Below the pieces are notes generated by a model, which saw only the letters and a list, made by a program, of their open reading frames with translations, was not told where the DNA came from and did no database searches. Made by a program: the position numbers and the translations under genes. This document shows, in pieces, positions 1 to 10,000 of a DNA stretch of 64,000 nt (the first letter of the stretch is position 1; every line of letters begins with the position of its first letter). Origin of the DNA: Hyposmocoma kahamanoa (lineage: Eukaryota > Arthropoda > Insecta > Lepidoptera > Cosmopterigidae); assembly GCF_003589595.1 (NCBI RefSeq), contig NW_020653397.1, forward strand, positions 892,984-956,983. The letters are read 5' to 3'.

Positions 1-65
1 TTGTATATACTCTTGCCCTTAGATTCCTATTGGGGTAGGCAGAGGCTAATTAGTGTTAGTTTAAG

Positions 66-352
66 TAGCAGTAGAGCTCCTTGTGAAAGAGCTCGTCCAG
101 GGAATTATTGCCACCTTACTTATTTCTGCCGCCAAGCAGTAATGAGATAATTATTGCGTTCCGGGTTGGAAGAGTAAGTAAGAAGAGTTGGGTGCTGGTG
201 AAGTTACAGGCACATAGGACTTGTCAACTTACGGGCGCAGTGGCAGTGCCCCTCAGATCTTTATTAAAGCTCTGACTAGCACTGCAACCGTTATGGACAG
301 GCGTGTCGCTTACCACCAGCAGTACGACCCGTCACTAAGTATTATAAAAAAA
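66..352 (-). repeat. Repeat A (about 290-bp dispersed repeat), near full length
   Basis: Shares with the other copies the order TAGTAGCAGTAGAGCTCC, GCCGCCAAGCAGTAATG, GGGTGCTGGTGAA, GGCGCAGTGGCAGTGCCCC, TTATGGACAGGCGTG and the terminal TATTATAAAA. Fourteen copies or fragments occur in the window, in both orientations. The strand given counts the GGTGGTAAGCGACACGCC reading as plus. It has no inverted ends; a SINE-like origin is possible but no good B box was seen. Confidence 0.75.
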
Positions 353-1002
353 ATAAACATCTCATTCAGTACAAAATAGCATAGCATTTTATTATCAACA
401 CTCTGGTAGAGCGTTTTAAAACTATTTGACAATGCAAGGTAACCAAAATTATTGTTTTTGTTTGTGGTGTTACATAATAATACATAAGCTCACGCCCTTG
501 TCCCATAGAAAAGGTAGGCAGAGACCACAGAACGCCACCTCACTCTATCCTGACAGAACTTTCTAGTCTCACATACATCAACTACCCTTTTCATACAACT
601 TCTTTAACAATATTCAAAAATAATAATATATAATAAAAATAATAATACGTGTATCAAGTCTCGTCTCTCTCACTAAAAGATAAGAGAGAATTTTTTTAAA
701 TTTTTAAATGACATATTCCCCGGAAATGGGATTCGGCCGGGGTCAGCGTCTCAGGTACAAGCACCGAACTCCGACGTATCAGAAACCCGACTGCACCTCA
801 TTATATGGGATGGTAACGTCCTACAAGAAATATTATTACGATTACATACCTTTCTCAAACATTGTGCCACGGTAGCGGAAACAACGGATTCGGATGTGCC
901 TCTGCCGACTTCAAACCAATGTAGTGTCACTCGTACATCCACCAACTGAGAACAACAATTCATAATGAAAGTATAAACATATCGAATAATCTCAACGACC
1001 TT

Positions 1003-1185
1003 GAAGGCCCGACAGTTACTGTCAGCGCTGGATGTCGCACGTTCGATTCCCTGCAGAACCAAATTGGGAAATGATCTTTTCTAAATTGATTCTGTTCTGT
1101 GTGTTCTGGAAAGTGTCCCAGAGTTAATTCTGTTGCTCTGGCACTCATAGTGCAGGGAATTCTTAAAATTATTTGAGACCAGGCA
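1003..1185 (+). repeat. SINE-4 (tRNA-derived) copy
   Basis: Contains a B-box-like CGTTCGATTCCCT (1041-1053) followed by AATTGATTCTGTTCTGTGTG, CCCAGAGTTAATTCTG and TTGCTCTGGCACTCATAGTGC. The same downstream body recurs at 47215-47620, where SINE-2 splits it. Confidence 0.6.
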
Positions 1186-1315
1186 TTTAATTTTACTTTA
1201 GAATAATTTTTAGTTGGTAAGGTAGGTTGTTTAGGCTACTAAATAAATAAAAATACATTTATAAAACACATACAATTATAAAAATTTTGTTTAGTTTTTT
1301 TTTATGATGATACTA

Positions 1316-1770
1316 AATATCGAGTTCTTAGGTTTTTGCGATTGTTACACATAGGAAATGAAACTATTTTTCCGGATTTAAATCGCATACATTTGTTTTT
1401 TCATTAATAAATAATAAAATAAATAACGCACACACTCAACATAGCCCCGCACTAGGGAAACCCTGTGTCGCGGGTGCCATGGACACACACATAGACAACC
1501 ACAAATTACACCCAAACTCACGAGAGAAATAATTGTAGGCCATACAAATATTTCTCCCGGCCCGGGAATCGAACCTGGGACCTCTGCGTGGCAGTTCGGC
1601 ATGGTACCCGTTCGGCCACGGAGGCAGTTATATTAGATATAACTGGTTGATGACTGTACCACCTCAGTCAACCGTGACCATGGGACCTGTAAGGGGCGCG
1701 AAACGTTGGTTTGTTTGAAAAAAAAAATATATATACACGATTTAAATCCGGAAAAATAGTTTCATTTCCA
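1316..1770. mobile_element. Penelope-like terminal remnant split by a SINE
   Basis: The arm 1316-1402 (TATCGAGTTCTTAGG, CACATAGGAAATGAAAC, CCGGATTTAAATCG) reappears inverted at 1738-1770. The same arm precedes a Penelope-like reverse transcriptase fragment at 12255 and forms a hairpin at 35485. Between the arms lies GGGACCTGTAAGGGGCGCGAAACGTTGG (1681-1708), like the GAAACG ends of Penelope-like elements. SINE-2 occupies 1403-1628. Confidence 0.5.
1403..1628 (-). mobile_element. SINE-2 (tRNA-derived), full length
   Basis: Read on the minus strand it starts ACTGCCTCCGTGGCCGAACG (A box) and has GGTTCGATTCCCGG (B box), then GGGAGAAATATTTGTATGGCC, a body with CCATGGCACC and GTTTCCCTAGTGCGGGGC, and an AT-rich (TTATTT) tail. 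Other copies are at 7920, 30206, 33118 and 47340. Confidence 0.85.
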
Positions 1771-2324
1771 ATTATACTAAATGCTTAATCAAACTGTACT
1801 TTTAAAAAAGAATAACAAAATCTAGTTATTTTATACCTTGTCGTTTTATAGTCTGTCTTTTTTGAAGACGGAGTAAAATGCCAGTTCATTGTGCAAAAAT
1901 GTAGCACGGTTGCAAGCAGCTAGTGATTGCAGTCGATAAATATTCCATCGACTACCGACTGAATATCGGTCACGCTTATGGAATAAATAGTCGAACTTGT
2001 TTCATTTAAATCGTCCTCGACTCATTATTCATCCAATGACTGAGCATATATTCATTTAAATTGTCAATTTTTGTAAGTTCATACATACACGCACTGTATT
2101 TAGAACTATGAACTATGAAAAATAAGTTTTTCATTTTAATTCAATAAATAGATAATCAAATTTGACTATTCTTCTTAAAATGTATGTGAATAAAAATTGA
2201 TCATAGAGAAGGCAATAACGCAATCATTAGAACGTCACAATTCAGTCACAATCTATCGATAAACCTATCTACAACAACTACATAACTAATTAAAACTGGC
2301 AGCCCTACAAATGTCATTTTATTT

Positions 2325-2750
2325 TTTTATTTATTTATTAAACTTTATTGACCACAATACAAAGGGTACAAAAGGCGGACTTAATGCTAAAAGCATTCTC
2401 TACCAGTCAACCTCTGAGAAAAACGAAATTCACGAACGCGGTAAATAAACAGAATATTACGGTTATATTAAAATAAATGAAACAAATTCATAATTATATA
2501 TATAACAAACTAACCTAATACCTTACTTAATAATATAATACATACACTTACATACATACAAATATACTATAGATATACAAAATACTTACAATAACAGAAT
2601 ATGATGATGATTATTGCTGTGACAAACAATTTAGAAGATGCTCATGAACATTATTTTTAAAAGAAAATATATTAGGAGACCGTCTGATGGCGTCCGGTAG
2701 AGCGTTCCAGAGCCGTATCGAGTGGAGAGTAAAAGAATCTGACATGAAGC
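2325..2750 (-). mobile_element. Non-LTR retrotransposon 3' end (CR1/Jockey-like)
   Basis: Minus-strand translation near 2745-2600 gives SFTLHSIRLWNALPDAIRRS, typical of the C-terminus of insect LINE ORF2. It is followed on the minus strand by a 3' UTR with the GGCGGACTTAATGC / CATTCTCTACCAG motif (2370-2405), also seen at 49090-49200. Heavily 5'-truncated. Confidence 0.7.
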
Positions 2751-3488
2751 CAGAATGAAATTTACTCCGTTTTCAACAAAAGACACACTATAGATATGAT
2801 CATTTCGCTATCTAGTCGTTTTGCTACCGAGTAATTGTAAGTCATAGTGTTTCTACATAGGTGGTCGTTTTGTGATCTAGTCCCTAAGCTGATCAGGTCA
2901 TTTTGAAGATACAGTCATCATGATACCGACCCGTTTGGCACATTATTTTTTAAATCTGCCTCCCACAGGGGTAAGCAGTCTACGGTTCTGAAAAACATCT
3001 CTCTATCTTCTTCCATTCTTCAGTCTTGTCATACTGGTACGTTTAATCTTGTTATTTGGCTTTTTGAGGACATTCTCAATCTGTCTTTCTCCACGCGCTT
3101 CTCCACATTCTTCGGGGCCGCCGAAGTAAATGGGCTATTGCTTTCCAACATCATTTTATAACTGCACCATTTGCACCCGAATTTCCGATCACCGTAGATA
3201 ATATAATATTCGTTTCGCATCCGAGATTATACAAATCTAGAAATTTCAGACCCACTTCTAAGTCCGATTCAAATTCCGCTTGTACACCTGGAGATAAAAT
3301 GATCCCTGTGACATTTGGGACCCTCTCGTTTCCGAACGAATACAAATACGCGCTAAGTATTCCAGTTTTGATCGCGTACCTACTAGAGGGCGCCAGCCGG
3401 TTGATTGCACTAGGGCGCTACATGGGCTGGTGCCGGCGCAACAAACCATTGAAGTGTTCTCTTTTGTATCTTAATTACATACATACAT

Positions 3489-3923
3489 AATTATAACAAA
3501 CTAGTGGAGTAATTTCACAAAAAATAATTGAATATCAATTCAATAAAAATTTAATTAATACAGTGAATAGCGACATCTCTCGCCAGGACTGGTAGCTGTA
3601 AAGGTACTAACTGGGTGATAAATCTGTCAAAGATTTCTCATAGATGGCGCTACGACTAAAACGTCGTTGAAAGACCAAGTACAAAGACACGACGCAAGCA
3701 CATAGAAAAATTCGTGAGGTCCGTTGGTTCGTTCCGTGGCTTAGTTGGTATAGCGTCTGGCACGGTATGCAAGAAGACGTCGGTTCGAATCCGACCGGAT
3801 CGAAGGAATTTTTTCTGAGTGTTTTTTCTGAGTGTTCGATCTTTGTATTAATAATTATAACAAACTAGTGGAGTAATTTCACAAAAAATAATTGAATATC
3901 AATTCAATAAAAATTTAATTAAT
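3489..3923 (+). mobile_element. SINE-1 with 73-bp terminal direct repeats
   Basis: Two identical 73-base copies beginning AATTATAACAAACTAGTGGA (3489-3561 and 3853-3925) bracket a head (GCGACATCTCTCGCC, AGATGGCGCTACGAC), a tRNA-like part with A box GTGGCTTAGTTGGTATAGCG and B box GGTTCGAATCC, and a spacer TGAGTGTTCGATC. The unit is flanked by the 12-base direct repeat ACATACATACAT (3477-3488, 3924-3935), so it seems to have inserted as one piece. The flanking repeat is itself simple sequence. Confidence 0.75.
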
Positions 3924-4058
3924 ACATACATACATTATCTTTCACATCACAACGATCACTTTTTACACCGCTTGTTACCGAGTAATAAACCACAACAGAT
4001 CAATTGCTGGTCGCAGTTATAGAAGAATATACCTTGAATGAAGTTTTGATTTAAAATT

Positions 4059-4256
4059 GTAGTAGCAGTAGAGCGCCTCGTGAAAGAGTTCGTCTGCCAT
4101 CTTATCTATTTCTGCCGCCAAGCAGTAATGTGATCATTGCTGTGTTACGGTTTTGAAGATTTAAAGCACTGAATGGCACTGCAACTGTTATGGACAGGCG
4201 TGTCACTTACCAACAGGCGCGCGACTTGTTTGTCCCATAACCTGGTATTATAAAAG
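4059..4256 (-). repeat. Repeat A, internally deleted
   Basis: Has both ends of Repeat A (TAGTAGCAGTAGAGCGCC and CTGGTATTATAAAAG) but jumps from the TTTTGAAG motif to TTTAAAGC, losing about 90 bp. Confidence 0.7.
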
Positions 4257-5376
4257 TATTTTTTGTCACATCTCGCAAATTATGGAAGGGCCCAGATGTA
4301 ATCGAGAGATGAGTTGCTTACCGGGCAGCCAAGCTTCGGTCCGTGCATCAAAGCAGTTCGGACTCCGTGTTTGATGGCGTTTAGAGATCGAGGATGCAGG
4401 TGCGCCAAGTTCGCTGCGCTGTCCGCCGATTTGTCTAACCTGGAGTTAATAAAATACCACTTTTACATTTCAAGGTTAATGGAAACTTCAATATTTGGAA
4501 TACGAGAAATCCTACTGGGTTATTATCGTGACATAAGGGCGGTAACGTATCACAAACTCGAATGTTTCTTCCGAAATAACGTTCTAACTTCCGAAAAATT
4601 ATAACGAAACCGTTTTTCTTTCAGGATATGTTGGATGTTTATCGCAAAGACACTATTAGGTTCGGTTAGGGTAGGTTAAGTTTAAAAGAAAAAATATTTT
4701 CCTCTTAAAATTACTTTCGAAGTCATGATAATTCGTGCATAAGTTATTTCTGAAAAATGTCATTTCGGACTACGGATAGGTACCATAAGGGCGCGTCGGC
4801 GGTGTGAACGGAAGCGATACCCGCAATGTCTTTTTAAGTTTAGAATTTTTCTGATAACGTAAGAAACGACGAACGAAAAAATCTTAAAATCAATTGAGTC
4901 AACTGAAGTGTGCGCAGGAACTTTTTGGTTCCAACCTCACCGTTCCTCCTTCGATCGACTAGGAGGTCCGGACCACTCCATCCTTAAGTCGATGATATAC
5001 CACATCCATTCGTACTAAGCGCTTTGCTTCCTCCTTTCTGATGCAAAGGAATGGAATACTCTACCTGCGCCAGTGTTTTCCGAAAAGTACAGTTTGGGGT
5101 TATTCGACGCTAGAGCATTTTCGGTCACAAGCACGCGTCTATTATTTATTTAAAAGAAAAAATCACTGTGAACCAATTACACGTCTACGGGACGGATTTA
5201 CGTACCAGTCCGCCAACTTGGCCCAATGTGGATTGAGAATTTCACCATTTCAAACGGTTTTAAACATACTTCGGCCCGAAGGTTTCATCACGACATTTTC
5301 CTTCATTGTTAGCGAGAGATATTGCTATTACATTCGTAAATGTACGTAATTTGGATTTTAAAGACATAGGTACATG

Positions 5377-6091
5377 CATCGAGTATATAACCAGAAATAG
5401 AGACGAAATAAGGGTCATACATTCCCGGAAACTCATCAGTGATGATAAACCACTTATAAACCGACCCTTCCTACGTAAAGTAACGTATGTCGAAATTGCC
5501 AAGTTTACAGGGGAGCGTTTTAAAGTTTTGAATTCTCTGAAATAAGTATAACACGTGACTTTGGCATTTCTCAGTTTTATTCGGCAAAGCTCGTTACTCA
5601 CATAGAGTATTATAAAATACTAGATATCGGTTAGATTATCTATTAGATGATCGCTCTTTCATTCAGACCGTTAAAACGCTCCCCTGTAAAGTTGGCAATT
5701 TCGACATACGATACTTACGTAGGAAGGGTCGAAATATCAAATCTCGTTTGCACTGAAATATAGACAACGCCAACAACTGACCTGTGTACGTCTCCGTATA
5801 TTCCAAAAATATACTGTATTTATTGTAATAAAGATATTGTAATGAAGAAGAGAAAAACAGACAGAATCAATTTTCATCGGTAATGAAATATATAATTTTG
5901 CAATTTTCGTCTATTATAGCAAAGCTCAAGTTAACTGGTCGATTTGCAGTGAAATAATTGACGACACCCGTCAATTGTTCCGAATTCGGGCTGGCCAATC
6001 GGAGCGCAGTTGTCGCAGTAATGATGTGGCAGAACAGTTTTCAAACAAATGAAATGACATTTCGTCTCTATTTCTGGTTAAATACTCGATG
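5377..6091 (-). mobile_element. MITE-1 copy carrying a nested MITE-2
   Basis: Ends are CATCGAGTATATAACCAGAA and its inverse (TTTCTGGTTAAATACTCGATG). Inner sequence matches the copies at 10787-11252 and 55418-55861 in reverse, for example CTGAAATATAGACAACGCC, and is interrupted at 5462-5731 by MITE-2. Confidence 0.8.
5462..5731. mobile_element. MITE-2, 270 bp, nested in MITE-1
   Basis: Long inverted ends: CGACCCTTCCTACGTAAAG then TGTCGAAATTGCCAAG and GGGGAGCGTTTTAAA at the left, mirrored at the right, about 58 bp each with a few mismatches. A second copy is at 35011-35291. Confidence 0.85.
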
Positions 6092-6279
6092 GATACATTC
6101 CATCACAAGGGATCAAAACACCGACCTCTCAAGAAGCAACCATTCTCTCACTAGACATCACCATTCATTCATAATTAATTTGTAAATAGATCATACGCAA
6201 AATAGGCGCCTTGACGTCGAGTTGCGGACACCAGCCCGTTACACCAAGTACCAAGTATTTATGAAAAACAAAAACTTCA

Positions 6280-6700
6280 GCCACGGTATGGCGAAGTCGC
6301 TGGTTGGGAACTTTTCTTTGTGTTCGATGTTTGTATTAATAATTATAACAAACTAGTGGAGTAATTTCACATAAAAAAATTATTGAATACCAATTCAATA
6401 AAAAATTCAATACAATGAACTGCGACATCTCTAGCCGGGGCTGGTAGCTGTAAAGGTATCTAACTGGGTGACGAAATAGCATAGATTTCTCATTGATGGC
6501 GCTAAGAGTAAAAAGTCGTTGACAAACCAAATACAAAAGACACGACAACAAGCTAGAAAAATTCGTGAGGTCCGCTGGTTCGTTCCGTGGCTTAGTTGGT
6601 ATAGCGTCTGGCACGGTACGCTAGAAGACGTCGGTTCAATTCCGGGCGGATCGAAGAAATTTTTTCTGTGTCCGATGTTTGTATTAATACTTGAAGCTTA
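6280..6700 (+). mobile_element. SINE-1 tandem unit (truncated copy plus full head-tRNA copy)
   Basis: AGCCACGGTATGGCGAAGTC ... GTTCGATGTTTG at 6280-6335 is the 3' part of one copy, followed by the AATTATAACAAACTAGTGGA tail (6341 on), then head GCGACATCTCTAGCC and tRNA-like part (6585-6660). The tail-then-head junction is the same as at 3561 and 40983. Confidence 0.7.
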
Positions 6701-6718
6701 ATTTACTTTTTTTATTTT

Positions 6719-6990
6719 TTTATAATACCAAGTGGCGGGATGAACAAGTCGTGTTAAGCGACACGCCTATCCATAACAGTTGCAGTGCCACTCAGAGCTT
6801 TAAATAGCAAAGACCTTAAGGGTTACTGCGCCCATCACCCTGAGACATAAGTTGAAAAGTCTCAAGTGCCTGCAATTTCACCAGCACCCCTTACCCTTCA
6901 AAACTGAAACCCAGCAATGGTCAGATATGAAACACAGTAATGCTCAGCTAAAAAGCTTGGCGGCAGAAGTACACAAGGAGCTCTATTGAT
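6719..6990 (+). repeat. Repeat A copy
   Basis: TTATAATACCAAGTGGCGGG through CAAGGAGCTCTATTG; lacks the GCGCCTGGTGG segment. It ends about 34 bp before GFM2 exon 10 (minus donor side). Confidence 0.75.
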
Positions 6991-7023
6991 GTTAAACCTA
7001 GAACACTTTTAACAATTACTTAC

Positions 7024-10000
7024 TTCAACACCTTATCCTGGCTGAGGCCCTTTACAGGTTTAGCACTAAGAGTAACCTTCACTTGTTGTCTGGCACCGCC
7101 AATCTTCCTGTCAACCGTCATGCTCTGTTTGGCACTGCCAAGCAATGACTCTCTGTACGCAATCTGTAGTGGCCCTAATTCAACATCAATTTTGTACTCG
7201 CGAACGATGCGTTCTTTAATGATTTCCAAGTGAAGTTCGCCCATGCCTGAAGTAAAAGTTTAAGTATTAAAATTAGTTCATTATCATAGATTATAAAATG
7301 TATATTTACGACGCTTGTGTTTATGTGAAACAAAATCTAAGCAACTTTAAGGCGTAGGATGTTCGTATTATTAGCACCCAAATTATTTAATAAATTGCCA
7401 GATGCTATTAAAGAATGAAAAAGAAAAAAAGAAATTGCATAATTTGTTAGTTGCTCAATGCTACTACAATATTAATGATTTTTGACATGATAACGTAAAA
7501 TGTAAAATTTAATTATTGTACGTTATATTTTTGACTTCTTATTTTCTGGTTAAATTCCAATTGTTGTAGTTTGTTTATGATATTGTTTTAATTTAACTTT
7601 AATGCGTGCTACGTCTAAAGTGGTTAAGCGTTGTGTAAAATATTCGCATGCCAAGTTTTGGTGAAATGTACGGTCTAATATAATATATTACAAGACCTGC
7701 ATTGTTAACTACATTTCTCAGCGAATAAATATCTTGTATTCATGTATTCTATAAATCAATATTTTACATAATATGTACACTACAGGTATGAATCGATAGA
7801 ACAAACAGTGGAAGTACTATCACCGTAGTTGAAGCCTTACCACTCCCGAATTTTTTAAGCGGAAATTAACTAGGCTCGCATCTTATACTGTTCTAATAAA
7901 TGTTCCTCCTCATATATTTAACTGCCTCCGTGGCCGAACGGTTACCATGTGGACTGCCACGCAGAGGTCCCGGTTTCGATTCCCGGACTGAGAGAAATAT
8001 TTGATTAGCCTACATTTATTTCTCTCGTGAGTTTGGGTGTCATTTGTGGTTGTCTATATGTATGTCCATGGCACCTGCGATGCAGGGTTTCCCGAGTGCG
8101 GGGCTATGAGAGTGTGCGTTATTATTATAGAAAAATACTATTAAACAATACAAGAGATAGAATTTTTAACTGACGTAGAAATACGATCATTAAGACTTTG
8201 CTTTATCTTAACAACTTAACTATTTTAAATAATAAACTACTACAACAACCCTAATATTAGTCGATAGAATTACAAAAATTGGAGAGGATGTTGGTTATAT
8301 TTTTCTGTATCTAATGGAGCAATAAACGTTTTTGACGTAACTCCACTTATGTCATTCTTCCATGAGGGGTGCGATTTATAGTGTGTGATTTTTTATTATT
8401 TATTAATGTTTTATTTTATTTATTGCCTTTTGATTAATGTTTTTAATTAAACAGTGAAATACCGTTGACGGTTTTTATGTGAACACCTTTTATTTGCAGT
8501 AAAAATATTACCTTTTATTAAATCTTAAATGTTATTGGTTGAAAAAAAAAAAACAAGAAATTACCGACAGTGGTTGCCTACACGCGAAAAGAACCCCTAA
8601 GATGGTAAGGCGTCAATTTTGCTGATAGTACAGGAAAATAAATAATGATTACAATAGTGACACTTAGGTAATAAAATTCGTAGACAATACATATTAAGGT
8701 GTCTATTGATTTGTTTGATTTTTTTTGACAATTGACACTTGTGATCAAACAAAACGAGTAAATTTGGAAGCAACAGTCGATCGAGATCGTATTTGTTTGT
8801 TAGTAAACAAGAAGTAATTCAGAATAGAGAATCCATGACAGATTTTTTTCTTTTAATATAATATCTAGTGACGGGATGAACAAGTCGTGCGCCTGGTGGT
8901 AAGCGACACTCCCATCCACAACAGTTGCAGTGCAATTCGAGATTCTTAAATAGCAAAAATCTTATGGGCACTACCACTATGCCCTTCACCCTGAGACATG
9001 AGTTGACAAGTCCCATGTGCCTGTAATTTCACCAGCACCCTTACCCTTCAAAACCGAAACACAGTAATGCTGACGTTACTGCTTGGCGGCAGAAATTGGT
9101 AAAATGACGGTACCTCCCAGGACGAACTCTTTCACAAGGAGCTCTACTGCTACTAAAGATTTTACCCCTTTACTTTCCAATTTGTTTGAGTTTTTGAAAG
9201 TCGAAGAACAAAAGTAATCCGTTTCCAGTGTACCTGCTAAGACCATTTGGCCCGTGTCCTCGTCGGTGAGGACCCTCAAACTGGGATCTTCTCTCTGCAG
9301 CTCGTTGAGCGCGGTCTCCAGCGGCGTCTGGTACGCGATGCTGGGCGGCTCGATGGAGCACAAGAATACTGGTTCGGGAATCGTTGTCCCTGAGGAGAAA
9401 TTAATATCTCATGTAAATTCAAATTCATTTACCATGACCAAATTGGAGATGTGGGTTAATGGTAATGAATGAATGAATAATGAGTTTCTTTTCCGTAGCT
9501 CAGTTGGGAGAGCGTGAGCCACGGTATGCTGAGCGTGTTGGTTCGAATCCAGCTGGATCGAAGGGATTTTTCTTAGTGTTCGATCTTTGCATTAATAATT
9601 ATAACAAACTAGAGGAGTAATTTCACAAAAAGTAATTGAATATCAATTCAATACAAATTTAATTCATTAATAAACTTAATTTTTAACCCACTTCAGAAAA
9701 GGAGGAGGTTCTCAATATTTTATTATACATATTTTTATTTATGTATGTTACGGGATTAGTCTGGCATTTGTGGACCGATTGTGATGATTCTTTGTCTGTT
9801 CGAAAGAGGGTTACCTCAGTATTGGTCCTATTTAAATTTGAAAAAAATATTCCACCTCTAAGGGTGGCAAACTAGGTAGAATCCGGTTTCGCTTTCACGT
9901 TCCAGTAACCGATGTCAATAAAACTTGGCAAATACATGTAATAAGTTAAAAAAGACTAATATATTTGAGTAAAAAAGCAAAAAATTGTATTTAGACTTAC

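Larger units (their letters stand above)
1..7023 (-). other. Intron 10 of GFM2 (incomplete)
   Basis: No EF-G domain IV/V coding sequence was found on the minus strand left of exon 10, so the whole stretch is taken as intron continuing off the window. It holds the repeats listed separately. Segments 353-990, 1775-2320, 3000-3480 and 4300-5370 show nothing assignable except a GC-richer block at 4303-4445 without a clear reading frame. Confidence 0.6.
7247..9233 (-). other. Intron 9 of GFM2
   Basis: AT-rich. Holds SINE-2 (7920-8135) and Repeat A (8855-9158). 7260-7919 and 8136-8854 show nothing I can assign. Confidence 0.6.

Noticed and set aside
751..1062. 103-codon minus frame as a GFM2 C-terminal exon
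   Set aside because: No similarity to EF-G domain IV or V and it overlaps a SINE.
3720..3810. tRNA gene at GTGGCTTAGTTGGTATAGCG
   Set aside because: A and B boxes are present, but the acceptor arms do not pair and the same sequence recurs many times with a common tail; it is a SINE.
3489..3925. LTR retrotransposon or TRIM
   Set aside because: The direct repeats lack TG...CA ends, and no primer-binding or polypurine site was seen; kept as a SINE with terminal repeats.
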